Below are positions 53,641-64,000 of a DNA stretch of 64,000 bases, piece after piece. The notes below the pieces were generated by a model. The model had not been told where the DNA came from and searched no databases. It saw nothing but the letters and a program-made list of their open reading frames with translations. How positions within the stretch are numbered: position 1 is the stretch's first letter; every line of letters starts with the position of its first letter. A program made the translations under genes and the position numbers. The stretch is taken from positions 186,001 through 250,000 of the forward strand of contig NZ_JAUSUA010000004.1 of NCBI RefSeq assembly GCF_030813245.1, in the 5' to 3' direction. This stretch comes from Alkalicoccobacillus murimartini (GTDB lineage: Bacteria; Bacillota; Bacilli; Bacillales; Bacillaceae_D).

Positions 53641-54180
53641 GTCTATTCTGCTACTTCGACACGCTCCCTGGATAGGGGCACGCTTTCAGGGGGCGGACGT
53701 TGAACTAAACTGGCTTATCGCCAGTATTATTTCAATCTTGTCCGTATCTCAAGGCCACTGAAAAAGTCAGCTACAAATAAGCTCATGTACACCGCTCCAG
53801 GAGAAACCTACGCTTTCCACGGGAACGGCCTCAGCCCTTGAAGTGGAAAGGCACCCCTTCAATGTCTTCAGACTCGTTCTGTTCCGTAGGAGTCTTCGGT
53901 TTCTCCTTCCGCTACTTTTTTGATCAACCAAATGTCTAACGTTCCTTTTTAGGTATAGTTGTCATTTGGTCAGCCTATGCTCTTTTACTCTGACTCTTCA
54001 TTTTCGATAAGAATATAAATCATTCTTTCATTTCCAAAGTAAATAAAATAAAAGGATGTTTTATGTTCATTAGATAACTCTTAACTTAATACCCCTTTTT
54101 CAGTGGCATCCCATATGTCGCCTAGGAGTCGCCCCCTATCCCGTTCGCTACGTTAGAGGTATTTAGGGGAATTTGTATTT
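53641..54180. repeat. Gene-free fold-back repeat region (MITE- or IS-remnant-like)
   Basis: About 540 bases without an ORF. A perfect 13-base inverted repeat GCCACTGAAAAAG (53754-53766) and its complement (54095-54107) brackets about 350 bases. Inside are nested inverted repeats: GGAGAAACC (53800-53808)/GGTTTCTCC (53898-53906), and CTTTCCAC (53813-53820)/GTGGAAAG (53843-53850). Outside, GGATAGGGG (about 53670) is repeated in inverse orientation near 54133-54142. From memory, GGAGAAACC-GAAGACTCC-type elements are common in Bacillaceae intergenic regions. GC content is higher than the surrounding spacers. Confidence 0.65.
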
Positions 54181-54228
54181 CTATTAAAAGATCAAGGTCA
54201 AGGTTAGATACGATCCATCATGTTTACA

Positions 54229-54266
54229 CAACAAAAAAAGAGACACACTGGGCGCCTCTTTTTTTT
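54229..54266. terminator. Terminator after mdh
   Basis: AAAAAAGAG and CTCTTTTTT arms with further inner pairing; T-runs on both strands. Eight bases past the mdh stop. Confidence 0.88.
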
Positions 54267-54273
54267 GATTAAT

Positions 54274-55218
54274 TTAATCTTTTGGTAATGCATTCATGAC
54301 ATTTCGAACAGAATCAGCTGATTGGTCTAGCTGTTTCTTCTCTTCTTCTGTCAGTTCTAGCTCAATGATTCTTTCGATACCGTCTCCGCCAAGGATTGTC
54401 GGTACTCCGAGATAAAGATCCTCGTAGCCGTATTCCCCTTCAAGATAAGCGATCGTTGGAAGAACGCGTTTCTTATCTTTAAGGATTGCTTCTACCATTT
54501 GAGCAAGCGATGCTGCTGGAGCGTAATAAGCACTTCCGTTACCTAGCAAGCCAACAATCTCACCGCCGCCTTTACGTGTACGTTCAACAATTTCACTAAT
54601 CCGTTCTTCAGAAATCAAGCTTTGCAGTGGTACGCCGCCTGCTGCTGAATAGCGAATAAGTGGAACCATATCATCTCCGTGTCCACCGAGAACAAATCCA
54701 GTAATGTCTTCAACAGAAATATTTAATTCCTCTGCAATAAAGGTACGGAATCTAGCTGTATCAAGAACACCAGATTGACCTATTACTCGATTTTTAGGGA
54801 ATCCAGATTCTTTGTATACTGTATACGTCATGGCATCAGCCGGGTTTGTGAGTACGATGATGTAACAATTTGGTGAGTGTTTCACAACTTCTCTAGTCAC
54901 AGACTTCATGATCCCGGCATTTGTGCTGACCAAATCATCACGACTCATGCCTGGTTTACGAGCAATTCCAGCTGTAATGACAACAACATCAGAATCCTTT
55001 GTGTCTTCATAGCTTGAAGTTCCGATAATCTTTGAGTCTGTACCTTGAACTGGTGTCGATTCAAACATATCTAACGCTTTCCCTTTCGTTGGTCCCTCCA
55101 TTTGAGGGATGTCAACAAGAACAACATCTCCTAGTTCTTTTTGTGCAACCATGAGAGCTGTTGTTGCTCCAGTGAATCCACCGCCAACTACTGAGATCTT
55201 TCTACGTTGTATTGCCAT
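54274..55218 (-). CDS. mdh: Malate dehydrogenase
   Basis: 314 residues (B. subtilis 312). LDH-like NAD enzyme of the TCA cycle. Gly-rich [15 protein letters not shown]-binding Asp in VLVDI, substrate arginines in [13 protein letters not shown], and catalytic His in [13 protein letters not shown] 55218 with AAGGAG. Last gene of citZ-icd-mdh. Confidence 0.97.
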   Translation of the reverse strand: MAIQRRKISVVGGGFTGATTALMVAQKELGDVVLVDIPQMEGPTKGKALDMFESTPVQGTDSKIIGTSSYEDTKDSDVVVITAGIARKPGMSRDDLVSTNAGIMKSVTREVVKHSPNCYIIVLTNPADAMTYTVYKESGFPKNRVIGQSGVLDTARFRTFIAEELNISVEDITGFVLGGHGDDMVPLIRYSAAGGVPLQSLISEERISEIVERTRKGGGEIVGLLGNGSAYYAPAASLAQMVEAILKDKKRVLPTIAYLEGEYGYEDLYLGVPTILGGDGIERIIELELTEEEKKQLDQSADSVRNVMNALPKD

Positions 55219-55267
55219 TTATCTTCCACTCCTTCAATCGTTATCATCATCAGTTCCTTATCTTTTT

Positions 55268-56536
55268 TTAGAGGTTTTTGATAAGCTCATCAGCAAATCC
55301 TGAGCAAGAAACCTCAGTAGCCCCATCCATTAAGCGCGCAAAATCATACGTTACAACTTTGCTTGCAATGGTTTTGTCCATAGAGCTCATAATAAGGTCT
55401 GCTGCTTCGTTCCAGTTAAGGTGACGAAGTAATAGCTCGCCTGATAATAGAACAGAAGAAGGGTTAACTTTATCTAGTCCAGCATATTTAGGAGCTGTAC
55501 CATGAGTTGCTTCAAAGATTGCGTGTCCTGTATCGTAGTTGATGTTTGCTCCAGGAGCAATACCGATTCCACCTACTTGTGCAGCTAGTGCATCAGAGAT
55601 GTAATCGCCATTTAAGTTCATTGTAGCAACAACATCAAACTCTTTCGGACGAGTTAGGATTTGTTGTAAGAAGATATCAGCAATCGAGTCTTTGACAACA
55701 ATTTTGCCTGCAGCTTCTGCTTCAGATTGCGCTTTATCAGCTGCTTCTCTGCCATCAGCTTCAACAATTTTGTCGTATTGAGCCCATGTAAATACTTTAT
55801 CTCCATATTCACGTTCAGCAAGCTCATAACCCCATGCTTTAAATGCACCTTCTGTATATTTCATGATGTTACCTTTATGAACAAGAGTTACACTCTTACG
55901 TCCTTCAACAAGTGCATATTCAATTGCTGCACGAACTAGACGCTCTGTTCCTTCTTTAGAAACTGGCTTAATTCCAATTCCTGATGTTTCAGGGAAACGA
56001 ATTTTCTTAGCTCCCATTTCGTTTTTCAAGAATTCAACAAGCTTCTTCACTTCATCCGAACCTTCTTGATATTCGATTCCAGCATAGATATCCTCAGAGT
56101 TCTCACGGAAGATAACCATGTCTACATCTTCAGGACGTTTTACTGGTGATGGAACACCATCAAAGTAACGAACTGGACGAAGGCAAGTATATAGATCAAG
56201 CTCTTGACGAAGAGCAACATTTAGTGAACGAATTCCTCCACCAACTGGAGTTGTTAATGGACCTTTAATAGCAATCAAATATTCACGAATTGTATCAAGT
56301 GTTTCTTCAGGCAACCAGCTTCCCGTTTCATTGAAAGCTTTTTCTCCTGCAAGAATTTCTTTCCATACAATTTTCTTCTCGCCATTGTAAGCTTTCTCAA
56401 CTGCAGCATCCAATACGCGCGAAGCTGCTTTCCAGATATCTGCTCCAATTCCATCTCCCTCGATATAAGGGATAATTGGTTGATTAGGTACTTCCAACAC
56501 ACCATTGTTTACGTTAATAATCTCTCCACTAGACAT
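55268..56536 (-). CDS. icd: Isocitrate dehydrogenase (NADP)
   Basis: 422 residues (B. subtilis 423). Oxidative decarboxylation of isocitrate. [14 protein letters not shown] at the N-terminus, substrate loop [14 protein letters not shown], and the NADP-binding region [14 protein letters not shown] 56536 with AGGAGGTC. Middle gene of citZ-icd-mdh; a stem-loop separates it from citZ. Confidence 0.97.
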   Translation of the reverse strand: MSSGEIINVNNGVLEVPNQPIIPYIEGDGIGADIWKAASRVLDAAVEKAYNGEKKIVWKEILAGEKAFNETGSWLPEETLDTIREYLIAIKGPLTTPVGGGIRSLNVALRQELDLYTCLRPVRYFDGVPSPVKRPEDVDMVIFRENSEDIYAGIEYQEGSDEVKKLVEFLKNEMGAKKIRFPETSGIGIKPVSKEGTERLVRAAIEYALVEGRKSVTLVHKGNIMKYTEGAFKAWGYELAEREYGDKVFTWAQYDKIVEADGREAADKAQSEAEAAGKIVVKDSIADIFLQQILTRPKEFDVVATMNLNGDYISDALAAQVGGIGIAPGANINYDTGHAIFEATHGTAPKYAGLDKVNPSSVLLSGELLLRHLNWNEAADLIMSSMDKTIASKVVTYDFARLMDGATEVSCSGFADELIKNL

Positions 56537-56611
56537 ATTATTCGACCTCCTGAAAAGTTTGACCCTACAATTTTTATAAAAAGTCGGGCTTATTATTTGC
56601 TTATATGTACT

Positions 56612-56630
56612 AGGAGGGATTACCCCTCCT
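56612..56630 (-). other. Stem-loop between citZ and icd
   Basis: AGGAGGG (56612-56618) and CCCTCCT (56624-56630) with a five-base loop and no T-run. More likely an mRNA-processing or stability hairpin than a terminator. Confidence 0.5.
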
Positions 56631-56642
56631 GTAACATCATAC

Positions 56643-57758
56643 TTATCGTTGCTCTAGGGCTACATAGTTTTGCTTGCCTGGTCCTACATATTCTGCTCTA
56701 GGACGGATTAAACGGTTATTTGCATACTGTTCAAGAATATGAGCTGTCCAGCCAGATGTACGACTAATTGCGAAAATTGGCGTGAATAAATCGTGCTCAA
56801 TTCCTAAACTATGATAAACACTCGCAGAATAAAAGTCTACGTTTGGTAGAAGACCCTTCTCTTTTGTTACAAGCTCTTCAACACGTATAGACATATCATA
56901 CCACTTTGTTTCACCTGTTGTATCTGTTAATTGTTTAGACATGTCACGAAGGAACTTTGCACGTGGATCTCCGTTTTTGTACACACGGTGCCCAAAGCCC
57001 ATAATTTTTTCTTTCTTTTCGAATGCATTTTTAATATATGATTCTACTTGATCTACTTCGCCGATTTCTGACAACATTTTCATAACAGCTTCATTGGCAC
57101 CACCGTGAAGAGGTCCCTTTAGAGCTCCTATAGCCGCTGTCATACCAGAATAAACATCGGACAAAGTCGCAACACAGACTCTTGCTGTGAAAGTAGATGC
57201 ATTAAGTTCGTGGTCAGCATGAAGTACTAGCGCTTTATTAAAGGCCGTTACTTCTAGATCTTCAGGAAGCTCACCTTTCAACATGTAAAGGAAATTAGCT
57301 GCAAAGCTTAATTCTTTATTTGGAGCAACCGGCTCCTGACCTTGGCGAATTCTAGAAAACGCTGTCACAATTGTTGGGATTTGCGCTTGAATTTTTAATG
57401 CCTTTGTACGATTTGCCTGCTCATCCATCTTGTCTGCATCTTCGTCAAACAAACCAAGTGTGGAAATTGCTGTCCGTAATACAGCCATTGGATGAACCTT
57501 ATCAAGCGGCAAGGATTTCAGTTGATCAATTACCTGTTGAGGCACTTCAGCATGAGAAGCAAGCTCGTTTGAGAAGCTTTTCAGTTCTTCCTCATTAGGT
57601 AACTTCCCATTCCAAAGAATGTACACAACTTCTTCGAAACTAGCATGCTCTGTTAAATCATTAATGTCATAGCCTTGATAGGTCAACACATCATCAATTA
57701 TAGAACTTACACTGGATGTTGTAGCAACGATACCTTCTAATCCTTTGGTACTAGTCAC
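56643..57758 (-). CDS. citZ: Citrate synthase (GTG start)
   Basis: 371 residues (B. subtilis CitZ 372). Condenses acetyl-CoA and oxaloacetate. Catalytic His in [11 protein letters not shown] and in [14 protein letters not shown]; Asp in [15 protein letters not shown] at 57758 with AAGGGGAG. First gene of the TCA operon; a cre-like site lies upstream, in line with CcpA repression of citZ in B. subtilis. Confidence 0.96.
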   Translation of the reverse strand: MTSTKGLEGIVATTSSVSSIIDDVLTYQGYDINDLTEHASFEEVVYILWNGKLPNEEELKSFSNELASHAEVPQQVIDQLKSLPLDKVHPMAVLRTAISTLGLFDEDADKMDEQANRTKALKIQAQIPTIVTAFSRIRQGQEPVAPNKELSFAANFLYMLKGELPEDLEVTAFNKALVLHADHELNASTFTARVCVATLSDVYSGMTAAIGALKGPLHGGANEAVMKMLSEIGEVDQVESYIKNAFEKKEKIMGFGHRVYKNGDPRAKFLRDMSKQLTDTTGETKWYDMSIRVEELVTKEKGLLPNVDFYSASVYHSLGIEHDLFTPIFAISRTSGWTAHILEQYANNRLIRPRAEYVGPGKQNYVALEQR

Positions 57759-57798
57759 GCGGATCTCCCCTTTACAATAAAACTTGTGTGTACTAAAA

Positions 57799-57812
57799 AG
57801 TAAATGCTTTCA
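57799..57812 (-). promoter_or_regulatory. cre-like CcpA site upstream of citZ
   Basis: TGAAAGCATTTACT on the minus strand matches 10 of 12 fixed positions of TGWAANCGNTNWCA, about 40 bases before citZ. Confidence 0.5.
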
Positions 57813-57939
57813 TTTCATTATTTCGTAAGTGAACGATCACTAGTCGGAATGCACAACCATGTTTATTTTACACTGTAGGCTATCCTTGCTTCAATTAAAG
57901 CGACTTCATTCTTATGATTAGGGAAGATGTCAAAATGTT

Positions 57940-58413
57940 TCATCCACCCAAATTCATAAAAAATGTGACCGCCTTCATTGTCAAATATGCCACACCAGCT
58001 CCAATTAGTGGACCTACAGCTACACCATTAAAAAGCGCAACAGCAAGTATAGTCCCAATGACTAGAGCAACTGTAATGTGAGGGTCATTTTGGAGAAGAT
58101 CGATACCATTGGCTGCTACTAAGGCAACTAAAATACCTGCTCCTAGTGCAATCCACGCATAGGAGGATCGCACTGCCTCAGCAAGATGTCTGAATCCAAT
58201 ATCACCAGTAACAATTGGAGTTAAAACAGCAATTGTGATCACCGTCACACCAATATTCAGACCTTTTTGCTGAAGAAGTGGAAAAATCTTATCTCCAAGC
58301 CCCACCCATTTGACGACAAGCAAAAATAAAACAGCAATCATAAGCGATTGGTTCCTCGCTACAACTGCAATACCCATCAAAATCAACATAAACAAGGTGG
58401 CATGAGAAATCAA
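57940..58413 (-). CDS. ytwI: DUF441 membrane protein YtwI
   Basis: 157 residues (B. subtilis 154), four or five membrane helices. Shared blocks are LNIGVTVITIAVLTPIVTGD, YAWIALGAGILVALVAA and ALFNGVAVGPLIGAG. Function unknown. TTG start at 58413, GGGG upstream. Between citZ and fxsA; ytvI, found next to it in B. subtilis, is missing. Confidence 0.88.
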   Translation of the reverse strand: MISHATLFMLILMGIAVVARNQSLMIAVLFLLVVKWVGLGDKIFPLLQQKGLNIGVTVITIAVLTPIVTGDIGFRHLAEAVRSSYAWIALGAGILVALVAANGIDLLQNDPHITVALVIGTILAVALFNGVAVGPLIGAGVAYLTMKAVTFFMNLGG

Positions 58414-58532
58414 ATGCTGACCCCAACTTTCCTCTTAGCAATTCATAGTTATCATATCATAGTTTAAATCTTTCCGCTATATCTGTCGATTCACGAGAGA
58501 TTCAGGCTAAAGAAGTAACGATTTTGAACATT

Positions 58533-58928
58533 TTAGCGTTTAGACATGACAACCACTTGTCCTTTACGGAACAAATGATACGCCCATTTAATAACAAGTG
58601 CCTTCACCGCAGCTCTTGTAAACGGAATGAATAAAAAGAGCCCAATGAGATCAGTGAAGAAACCAGGTAAGACTAAAAGCGCCCCACCAATAAAGATACA
58701 GATACCATCCAGCACAACACCTGTTGGCGGCTGTCCCTTACTTGCTTGCAATCGTAAGACTCTAATCGCTTGAAGACCCTCTCTTCGTGCGAGGATAAGC
58801 CCAAGAAAGCTTGTCACTAGCATTAACGAAAGAGTTGACCAAATACCTATCCATTGAATCATAAAATAAAATCCTGCTATTTCTAGAACAGGAATTAACA
58901 CCGCTAGAGCTAACATATATTTTTTCAT
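58533..58928 (-). CDS. fxsA: FxsA family membrane protein
   Basis: 131 residues from ATG 58928, with AAAGGAG seven bases upstream (the frame opens at 58946 without a site). Two N-terminal helices and a third hydrophobic pair at 75-105 with the family block VLDGICIFIGGALLVLPGFFTD. FxsA of E. coli overcomes F exclusion of phage T7; cellular role in bacilli unknown. Downstream of pyk. Confidence 0.9.
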   Translation of the reverse strand: MKKYMLALAVLIPVLEIAGFYFMIQWIGIWSTLSLMLVTSFLGLILARREGLQAIRVLRLQASKGQPPTGVVLDGICIFIGGALLVLPGFFTDLIGLFLFIPFTRAAVKALVIKWAYHLFRKGQVVVMSKR

Positions 58929-58954
58929 TCGCTTACTCCTTTGCAAAATGAAGA

Positions 58955-58986
58955 TAAAAAAACTGGAGAAGGAAATCCTTCTCCAG
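58955..58986 (-). terminator. Intrinsic terminator of pfkA-pyk
   Basis: CTGGAGAAGG (58963-58972) and CCTTCTCCAG (58977-58986), four-base loop, seven T residues on the minus strand. Confidence 0.93.
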
Positions 58987-58991
58987 AATTA

Positions 58992-60746
58992 TTATAGTAC
59001 ACTCGCATGACCTCTGTAAATGTCTCCGCGTGCACTGTCGACGGTCACTTCTTCACCATCTACAAACAGTTTCAACGCCGCTTCTACTCCCACAATAACT
59101 GGTGTAGAAAGGTTTAATCCAACCACTGCCGCATGAGAGGTTAATCCACCCTCTTCAGTAATGACAGCTGCTGCTTTTTCAAACGCTGGAATCATGTCTT
59201 TATCCGTACTATAGGTTACAAGAACTGCGCCTTCAACCATTTTTTTGTTCGCTTCTTCTGCATTATTAGCAATAACTACCTTACCCGATGCAGAACGACG
59301 GCCGATACCTTGTCCTTTGGCAACAACCTCACCAATAATGTGAACTTTAAGTAAGTTTGTTGTACCTGGTTCACCAACTGGAACACCAGCTGAAATAACA
59401 ACCAAGTCTCCTTGATTAATAAGTCCAGATGCTCTAGCTGTTTCTACAGTTGATTCAAGCATTTCATCTGTAGTACCTGCTCTCGATCCAAGAAGAGGTT
59501 CAACTCCCCATACAAGGCTCAGCTTACGGAACTCACGCTCATTACCTGTCACAGCAAGGATTGGTGATTTAGGACGGTATTTAGAAGCAATACGTGCTGT
59601 ATATCCACTTTCCGTTGCTGTTAAGATTGCTGCTGCACTTAATGTTTCTGCTGTAAAGACAACAGATTGTCCAACCGCACTCGTAATTGATGGTTTTGCT
59701 TCTTTTGTTTTGTTACGAAGAATAGCCTCATAATTAAGGGCCTGCTCTGTACGAGTAGCGATGTTGTGCATCGTTTGAACGGCTTCTGTTGGGTAGTCCC
59801 CAGCAGCTGTTTCTCCTGAAAGCATAATAGCGTCCGTACCATCAAAAATTGCGTTTGCTACGTCACTTGCTTCAGCACGTGTAGGACGAGGATTACGTTG
59901 CATGGAGTCTAGCATTTGAGTAGCTGTGATAACAGGCTTTGCTTCTAAATTACACTTTTTGATTAGTTGCTTTTGTACAAGTGGAACTTCTTCAGCTGGA
60001 ATTTCAACACCTAAATCTCCACGCGCAACCATTAATCCATCAGACACTTCAAGAATTTCATCGATGTTATCTACACCTTCTTGATTCTCAATCTTAGGGA
60101 TAATACCAATCGTTTCAGCACCATTCTGTTCTAGCAATTCACGAATTTGTAGAACGTCTGATGCTCTGCGAACAAATGAAGCGGCGATAAAATCAACATT
60201 TTGTTCAATACCAAACTTGATGTCTGCAGCATCTTTATCTGTGATACCTGGAAGGTCTACACTCACATTTGGAACGTTAACGCCTTTTTTGTTCTTAAGA
60301 ACCCCATTATTCATGACCTTGGTTTTTAATTCCTCATGTCCAACTTCAATGACTTCAAGACCAATTAGCCCATCATCTAGAAGAATAATTGAACCTGGGT
60401 GTACATCATTTACGAGTCCAGGGTATGTGATTGAGATTTTACTGCTGTTTCCAACCACTTCATTCATAGAAACAATTAGTTCTTGGCCAGATTTTAATTC
60501 AGCAAATCCACCTTCTAATGTTTGCGTACGAATCTCAGGTCCTTTAGTATCTAAAAGGATCGCAACCGTTTTACCTGTGATCTTAGATGCTTCACGGATG
60601 TTTTCGATACGAGCACCGTGCTCTTCGAAATCCCCGTGTGAAAAGTTAAGTCGTGCCACGTTCATGCCAGCCTCAATTAATTTAACTAGCTTGTCCACCG
60701 TTTCACTTGCAGGTCCAATTGTACAGACGATCTTTGTTTTACGCAT
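58992..60746 (-). CDS. pyk: Pyruvate kinase with C-terminal PEP-synthase-like domain
   Basis: 584 residues (B. subtilis 585). Converts PEP and ADP to pyruvate and ATP. The barrel carries [32 protein letters not shown] and the signature [10 protein letters not shown]. Beyond about residue 475 is the extra Bacillus-type domain with [13 protein letters not shown], resembling the phosphohistidine domain of PEP-utilising enzymes. ATG 60746 with AGGAGGAA, 56 bases after pfkA. Confidence 0.97.
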   Translation of the reverse strand: MRKTKIVCTIGPASETVDKLVKLIEAGMNVARLNFSHGDFEEHGARIENIREASKITGKTVAILLDTKGPEIRTQTLEGGFAELKSGQELIVSMNEVVGNSSKISITYPGLVNDVHPGSIILLDDGLIGLEVIEVGHEELKTKVMNNGVLKNKKGVNVPNVSVDLPGITDKDAADIKFGIEQNVDFIAASFVRRASDVLQIRELLEQNGAETIGIIPKIENQEGVDNIDEILEVSDGLMVARGDLGVEIPAEEVPLVQKQLIKKCNLEAKPVITATQMLDSMQRNPRPTRAEASDVANAIFDGTDAIMLSGETAAGDYPTEAVQTMHNIATRTEQALNYEAILRNKTKEAKPSITSAVGQSVVFTAETLSAAAILTATESGYTARIASKYRPKSPILAVTGNEREFRKLSLVWGVEPLLGSRAGTTDEMLESTVETARASGLINQGDLVVISAGVPVGEPGTTNLLKVHIIGEVVAKGQGIGRRSASGKVVIANNAEEANKKMVEGAVLVTYSTDKDMIPAFEKAAAVITEEGGLTSHAAVVGLNLSTPVIVGVEAALKLFVDGEEVTVDSARGDIYRGHASVL

Positions 60747-60802
60747 AAATTCCTCCTGGTTACATTAATTAGTTAATTCCATAGAACAACGCTTCATTCT
60801 CT

Positions 60803-61792
<990 letters not shown>

Positions 61793-61874
61793 TCAAACAT
61801 GTTCCTACTCTATTTTATCATGCTCTCAACTAAAGAAAATACCATGTTCATGTAAAGAATACAAACATTCAACG

Positions 61875-61913
61875 AAAAAAGAAGCATTCTTATATCTAAG
61901 AACCCTTCTTTTT
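61875..61913 (-). terminator. Intrinsic terminator of accDA
   Basis: AAAAAGAAG...TTCTTA and TAAGAA...CTTCTTTTT, about 16 bp with one mismatch and a GATA loop; T-run on the minus strand. Confidence 0.88.
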
Positions 61914-61922
61914 CCTATCTAT

Positions 61923-62885
61923 TCACAGGACTGCAATAGAATGCCTTCCCATTTGCTTATATTTTTCATGTCTCGATAAGAGAAGTTCTTCTTCTGTTCG
62001 ACTATTTAATTCAGCTAACGACTGGGCAAGAACTTTTCCGATATTGTGTGCTTGTGTCTCAACATCTAAATGCGCTCCGCCTTTAGCCTCAAGAATAATT
62101 TCATCAATAATTTCTAGTTTCTTTAAATCTGGTGCTGTGATCATCATCGTTTCAGCGGCTCTTTGAGCTTGGGTAGCATCTTTCCATAACAAAGCGGCTG
62201 CCCCTTCAGGTGAGATAACCGAATAGGTTGAGTTCTCCAGCATGTGAATATGATCTGCGACACCTAACGCTAATGCCCCACCACTACCACCTTCACCAAT
62301 GACAATGGATACAACAGGTACCGTCAGTCCAGCCATCTCAAGTAGGTTTCTGGCAATCGCTTCACTTTGACCACGTTCTTCTGACTCTTTACCTGGGTCT
62401 GCCCCTTTGGTATCTATGAAACAAATAATTGGTCGCTTAAATTTTTCTGCCTGTTTCATTAAGCGGAGAGCTTTTCGGTACCCTTCAGGTCGAGGGGAGC
62501 CGAAATTACGTCGGATGTTTTCCTTTGTATCCTTCCCACGCTGATGACCAATGACCGTAACTGCCTGTCCGTTAAACTTTGCAATCCCACCTACTATTGC
62601 TTCATCTTCACTAAATAGACGGTCACCATGTAGCTCAATAAAATTTTCGAACAAGTGAGAGATATAATCTAGCGTCGTAGGCCTTTTGCTATTTCGAGCA
62701 ATTTGAACCCGTTCCCACGGTTTGAGGTTTCCATATATCTCTTTTTCAAGCTCGTGCAGACGATCTTCCATTCGCTTAATTTCAGCAGATAAATCAATAT
62801 CCTTTTCATACGCGAAAGATTGAAGTTCCTCGATCTTTTCTTTTAATTCGTTAATAGGCTTTTCAAACACCATTTCGTTCACCAT
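61923..62885 (-). CDS. accA: Acetyl-CoA carboxylase carboxyltransferase alpha subunit
   Basis: 320 residues (B. subtilis 325). With AccD transfers CO2 from carboxybiotin to acetyl-CoA for fatty-acid synthesis. N-terminal helical segment, then [35 protein letters not shown] and [18 protein letters not shown]. At the normally conserved GAYPG motif the sequence reads GADPG (Asp163, codon GAC). ATG 62885 has AAGGGGG at a long spacing of 13; ATG at residue 5 is an alternative. 22 bases after accD. Confidence 0.95.
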   Translation of the reverse strand: MVNEMVFEKPINELKEKIEELQSFAYEKDIDLSAEIKRMEDRLHELEKEIYGNLKPWERVQIARNSKRPTTLDYISHLFENFIELHGDRLFSEDEAIVGGIAKFNGQAVTVIGHQRGKDTKENIRRNFGSPRPEGYRKALRLMKQAEKFKRPIICFIDTKGADPGKESEERGQSEAIARNLLEMAGLTVPVVSIVIGEGGSGGALALGVADHIHMLENSTYSVISPEGAAALLWKDATQAQRAAETMMITAPDLKKLEIIDEIILEAKGGAHLDVETQAHNIGKVLAQSLAELNSRTEEELLLSRHEKYKQMGRHSIAVL

Positions 62886-62907
62886 TTGTTTTCGTTTACC
62901 CCCTTCT

Positions 62908-63756
62908 CTAAGACGACGTATGCATATCTAGTATCTTAGTCAGTGTATCCTTCATCTCATGTCTGGAGATTACTCGATCTAGCTGACCATGCTTGAGTAA
63001 AAACTCCGCTGTTTGAAAGTCATCAGGAAGCTCTTGTCTCGTTGTTTGTTCGATGATTCTCCGACCAGCAAAGCCAATTAAAGCTCCTGGCTCAGCAAAG
63101 TTATAATCACCCAAAGAAGCAAAACTAGCCGATACTCCGCCAGTTGTCGGATGGGTCATAACCGAGATGTATAAGCCCCCAGAACGATGTAGCATTTGTA
63201 GTGCAGAACTGGTCTTAGCCATCTGCATTAAGCTAAGTACACCTTCTTGCATACGCGCACCACCTGAAGCGGTAAACAATAGCATCGGGCATTTTAATTC
63301 AATTGCCTTCTCAATGGCTCTTGTAATCTTTTCGCCAACAACGGTACCCATGCTTCCCATTCGAAAACGTGAATCCATGACGGCAATAACAACAGGGAAA
63401 CTGTTCATTGTTCCTTTTCCTGTGACTACCGCTTCATTTAATTTTGTTTTTTTCCGGTCTGCTTCAAGTTTTTCTTCATAACCCGGAAAGTTAAGAGGGT
63501 TTTTCCCAATTAAATTTTGATCAAACTCAGTAAATGAATTCTCATCTAACAAACTGTCTATTCGTTCATAGGCAGCCATTCTATGATGATGTTTACATGA
63601 AGGACATACTTGAAGATTTTTCTTGAAATCTTTCGTATATAAAATCGTTCCGCAGTTTTGACACTTGGTCATTAGCCCTTCAGGCACTTCCTGTTTTGCT
63701 CTTTCAGATGGTATTGTTGCATAGCGTTTTTTCTTTGAAAATAAATCCTTAAGCAT
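62908..63756 (-). CDS. accD: Acetyl-CoA carboxylase carboxyltransferase beta subunit
   Basis: 282 residues (B. subtilis 290). N-terminal zinc ribbon Cys32, Cys35, Cys51, Cys54, then the crotonase-like carboxyltransferase core with [26 protein letters not shown] and [14 protein letters not shown] 63756 with GAGGTG. Operon with accA. Confidence 0.96.
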   Translation of the reverse strand: MLKDLFSKKKRYATIPSERAKQEVPEGLMTKCQNCGTILYTKDFKKNLQVCPSCKHHHRMAAYERIDSLLDENSFTEFDQNLIGKNPLNFPGYEEKLEADRKKTKLNEAVVTGKGTMNSFPVVIAVMDSRFRMGSMGTVVGEKITRAIEKAIELKCPMLLFTASGGARMQEGVLSLMQMAKTSSALQMLHRSGGLYISVMTHPTTGGVSASFASLGDYNFAEPGALIGFAGRRIIEQTTRQELPDDFQTAEFLLKHGQLDRVISRHEMKDTLTKILDMHTSS

Positions 63757-64000
63757 GTTTGCACCTCACTAGCATCGACCCCTATATACGTTACGCTTTG
63801 TGTCGATTGCTGAACATGTAATAGCGGGTCCCCTATCATGAGATACCCAAATCAATGTACGTGTTTAAAGTCTATGGATAATATATAAGAAGTAGGACAG
63901 GAATTCAATCTCTCTAAAAAAAAAAACAGTATAAGCTCATTATATTCGATCCTTGTCCCAAGCATTCCTGCAAAAAATCAATTATAACATACAACAAGCC
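63757..64000 (-). other. accD upstream region (reaches window edge)
   Basis: No ORF with a ribosome site. Minus-strand TATAAT boxes occur at 63981-63986 and near 63940, neither with a clear -35 inside the window. A run of eleven A residues at 63916-63926 follows a weak 5-bp hairpin (TATAA/TTATA), possibly the terminator of the gene beyond the edge. I find no FapR-type operator. Confidence 0.3.

Noticed and set aside
53641-54180. An intact insertion sequence
   Set aside because: Inverted repeats are present, but no transposase frame or fragment can be found between them.
53641-54180. A CRISPR array
   Set aside because: The repeats are inverted and unequal, without regular spacing or unique spacers.
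60217-60768. 183-codon plus-strand ORF opposite pyk
   Set aside because: Lies wholly inside a well-conserved gene on the other strand, has no ribosome site, and its composition is that of a codon shadow.
63916-63926. Run of eleven A residues as a functional element
   Set aside because: Most likely part of the terminator of a gene beyond the window; no further structure supports another role.

Overview
This window is a chromosomal core segment of an endospore-forming member of the Bacillaceae. Gene content, gene order and spore genes (gerM, gerE, sspI, ytxC, ytaF) match the Bacillus subtilis rph-to-accD arc almost gene for gene. Departures from B. subtilis point to the alkaliphilic or halotolerant bacilli (Alkalihalobacillus-like). 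These are ptsHI placed near racE, an AapJQMP-type amino-acid transporter, mqnC of the futalosine menaquinone route, and the absence of rnhC and ytvI. The genus assignment is inference from sequence alone. Nearly all genes lie on the minus strand. Only gerE, yslB, sspI, ysdB and one putative 35-codon ORF read on the plus strand.

Layout. 1-3.3 kb: rph (cut by the window edge), gerM, racE, and a MarR regulator. 3.5-5.5 kb: ptsI and ptsH, the general PTS proteins. 5.9-9.0 kb: a MacAB/YknXYZ-like efflux operon. 9.3-13.5 kb: gerE, sdhCAB, yslB. 13.5-15.8 kb: uvrC and trxA. 16.0-20.4 kb: an amino-acid ABC transporter. 20.6-26.2 kb: zapA, yshB, polX, mutSB, yshE, plus a previously uncounted 26-residue membrane ORF. 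26.3-30.9 kb: pheST behind a T-box, and ysgA. 31.0-34.2 kb: sspI, ysdC, ysdB, a TVP38 protein, ysdA. 34.2-39.2 kb: infC-rpmI-rplT behind an L20-type attenuator, thrS behind a T-box, an OsmC-like protein, ytxC. 39.4-48.1 kb: mqnC, dnaB-dnaI, nrdR, speD, gapB, coaE, ytaF, mutM. 48.1-53.5 kb: polA and phoPR. 53.6-54.2 kb: a gene-free fold-back repeat region. 54.3-63.8 kb: mdh, icd, citZ, ytwI, fxsA, pyk, pfkA, accDA.

Functionally the window holds several linked central-metabolism nodes: glycolysis (pfkA-pyk), gluconeogenesis (gapB), the TCA cycle (citZ-icd-mdh, sdhCAB), the PTS, and fatty-acid initiation (accDA). SdhCAB delivers electrons to menaquinone, and MqnC is a step in a menaquinone pathway. 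Replication and repair genes are also dense: dnaB/dnaI, polA, mutM, uvrC, polX, mutSB.

Regulatory signals visible in the sequence include two T-boxes, an L20 leader attenuator, a SigK-type promoter for gerE, a SigG-type promoter for sspI, a SigW-type promoter for ysdB, many SigA-like promoters and about 25 intrinsic terminators. I see no tRNA, rRNA, CRISPR array, prophage or intact transposase. I do not see a clearly new multi-gene system. The most unusual items are the repeat region at 53.6-54.2 kb, the small ORFs at 20616-20696 and 50900-51007, an orphan cre-like regulatory cassette near 33.2 kb, and several unassigned mRNA leaders.
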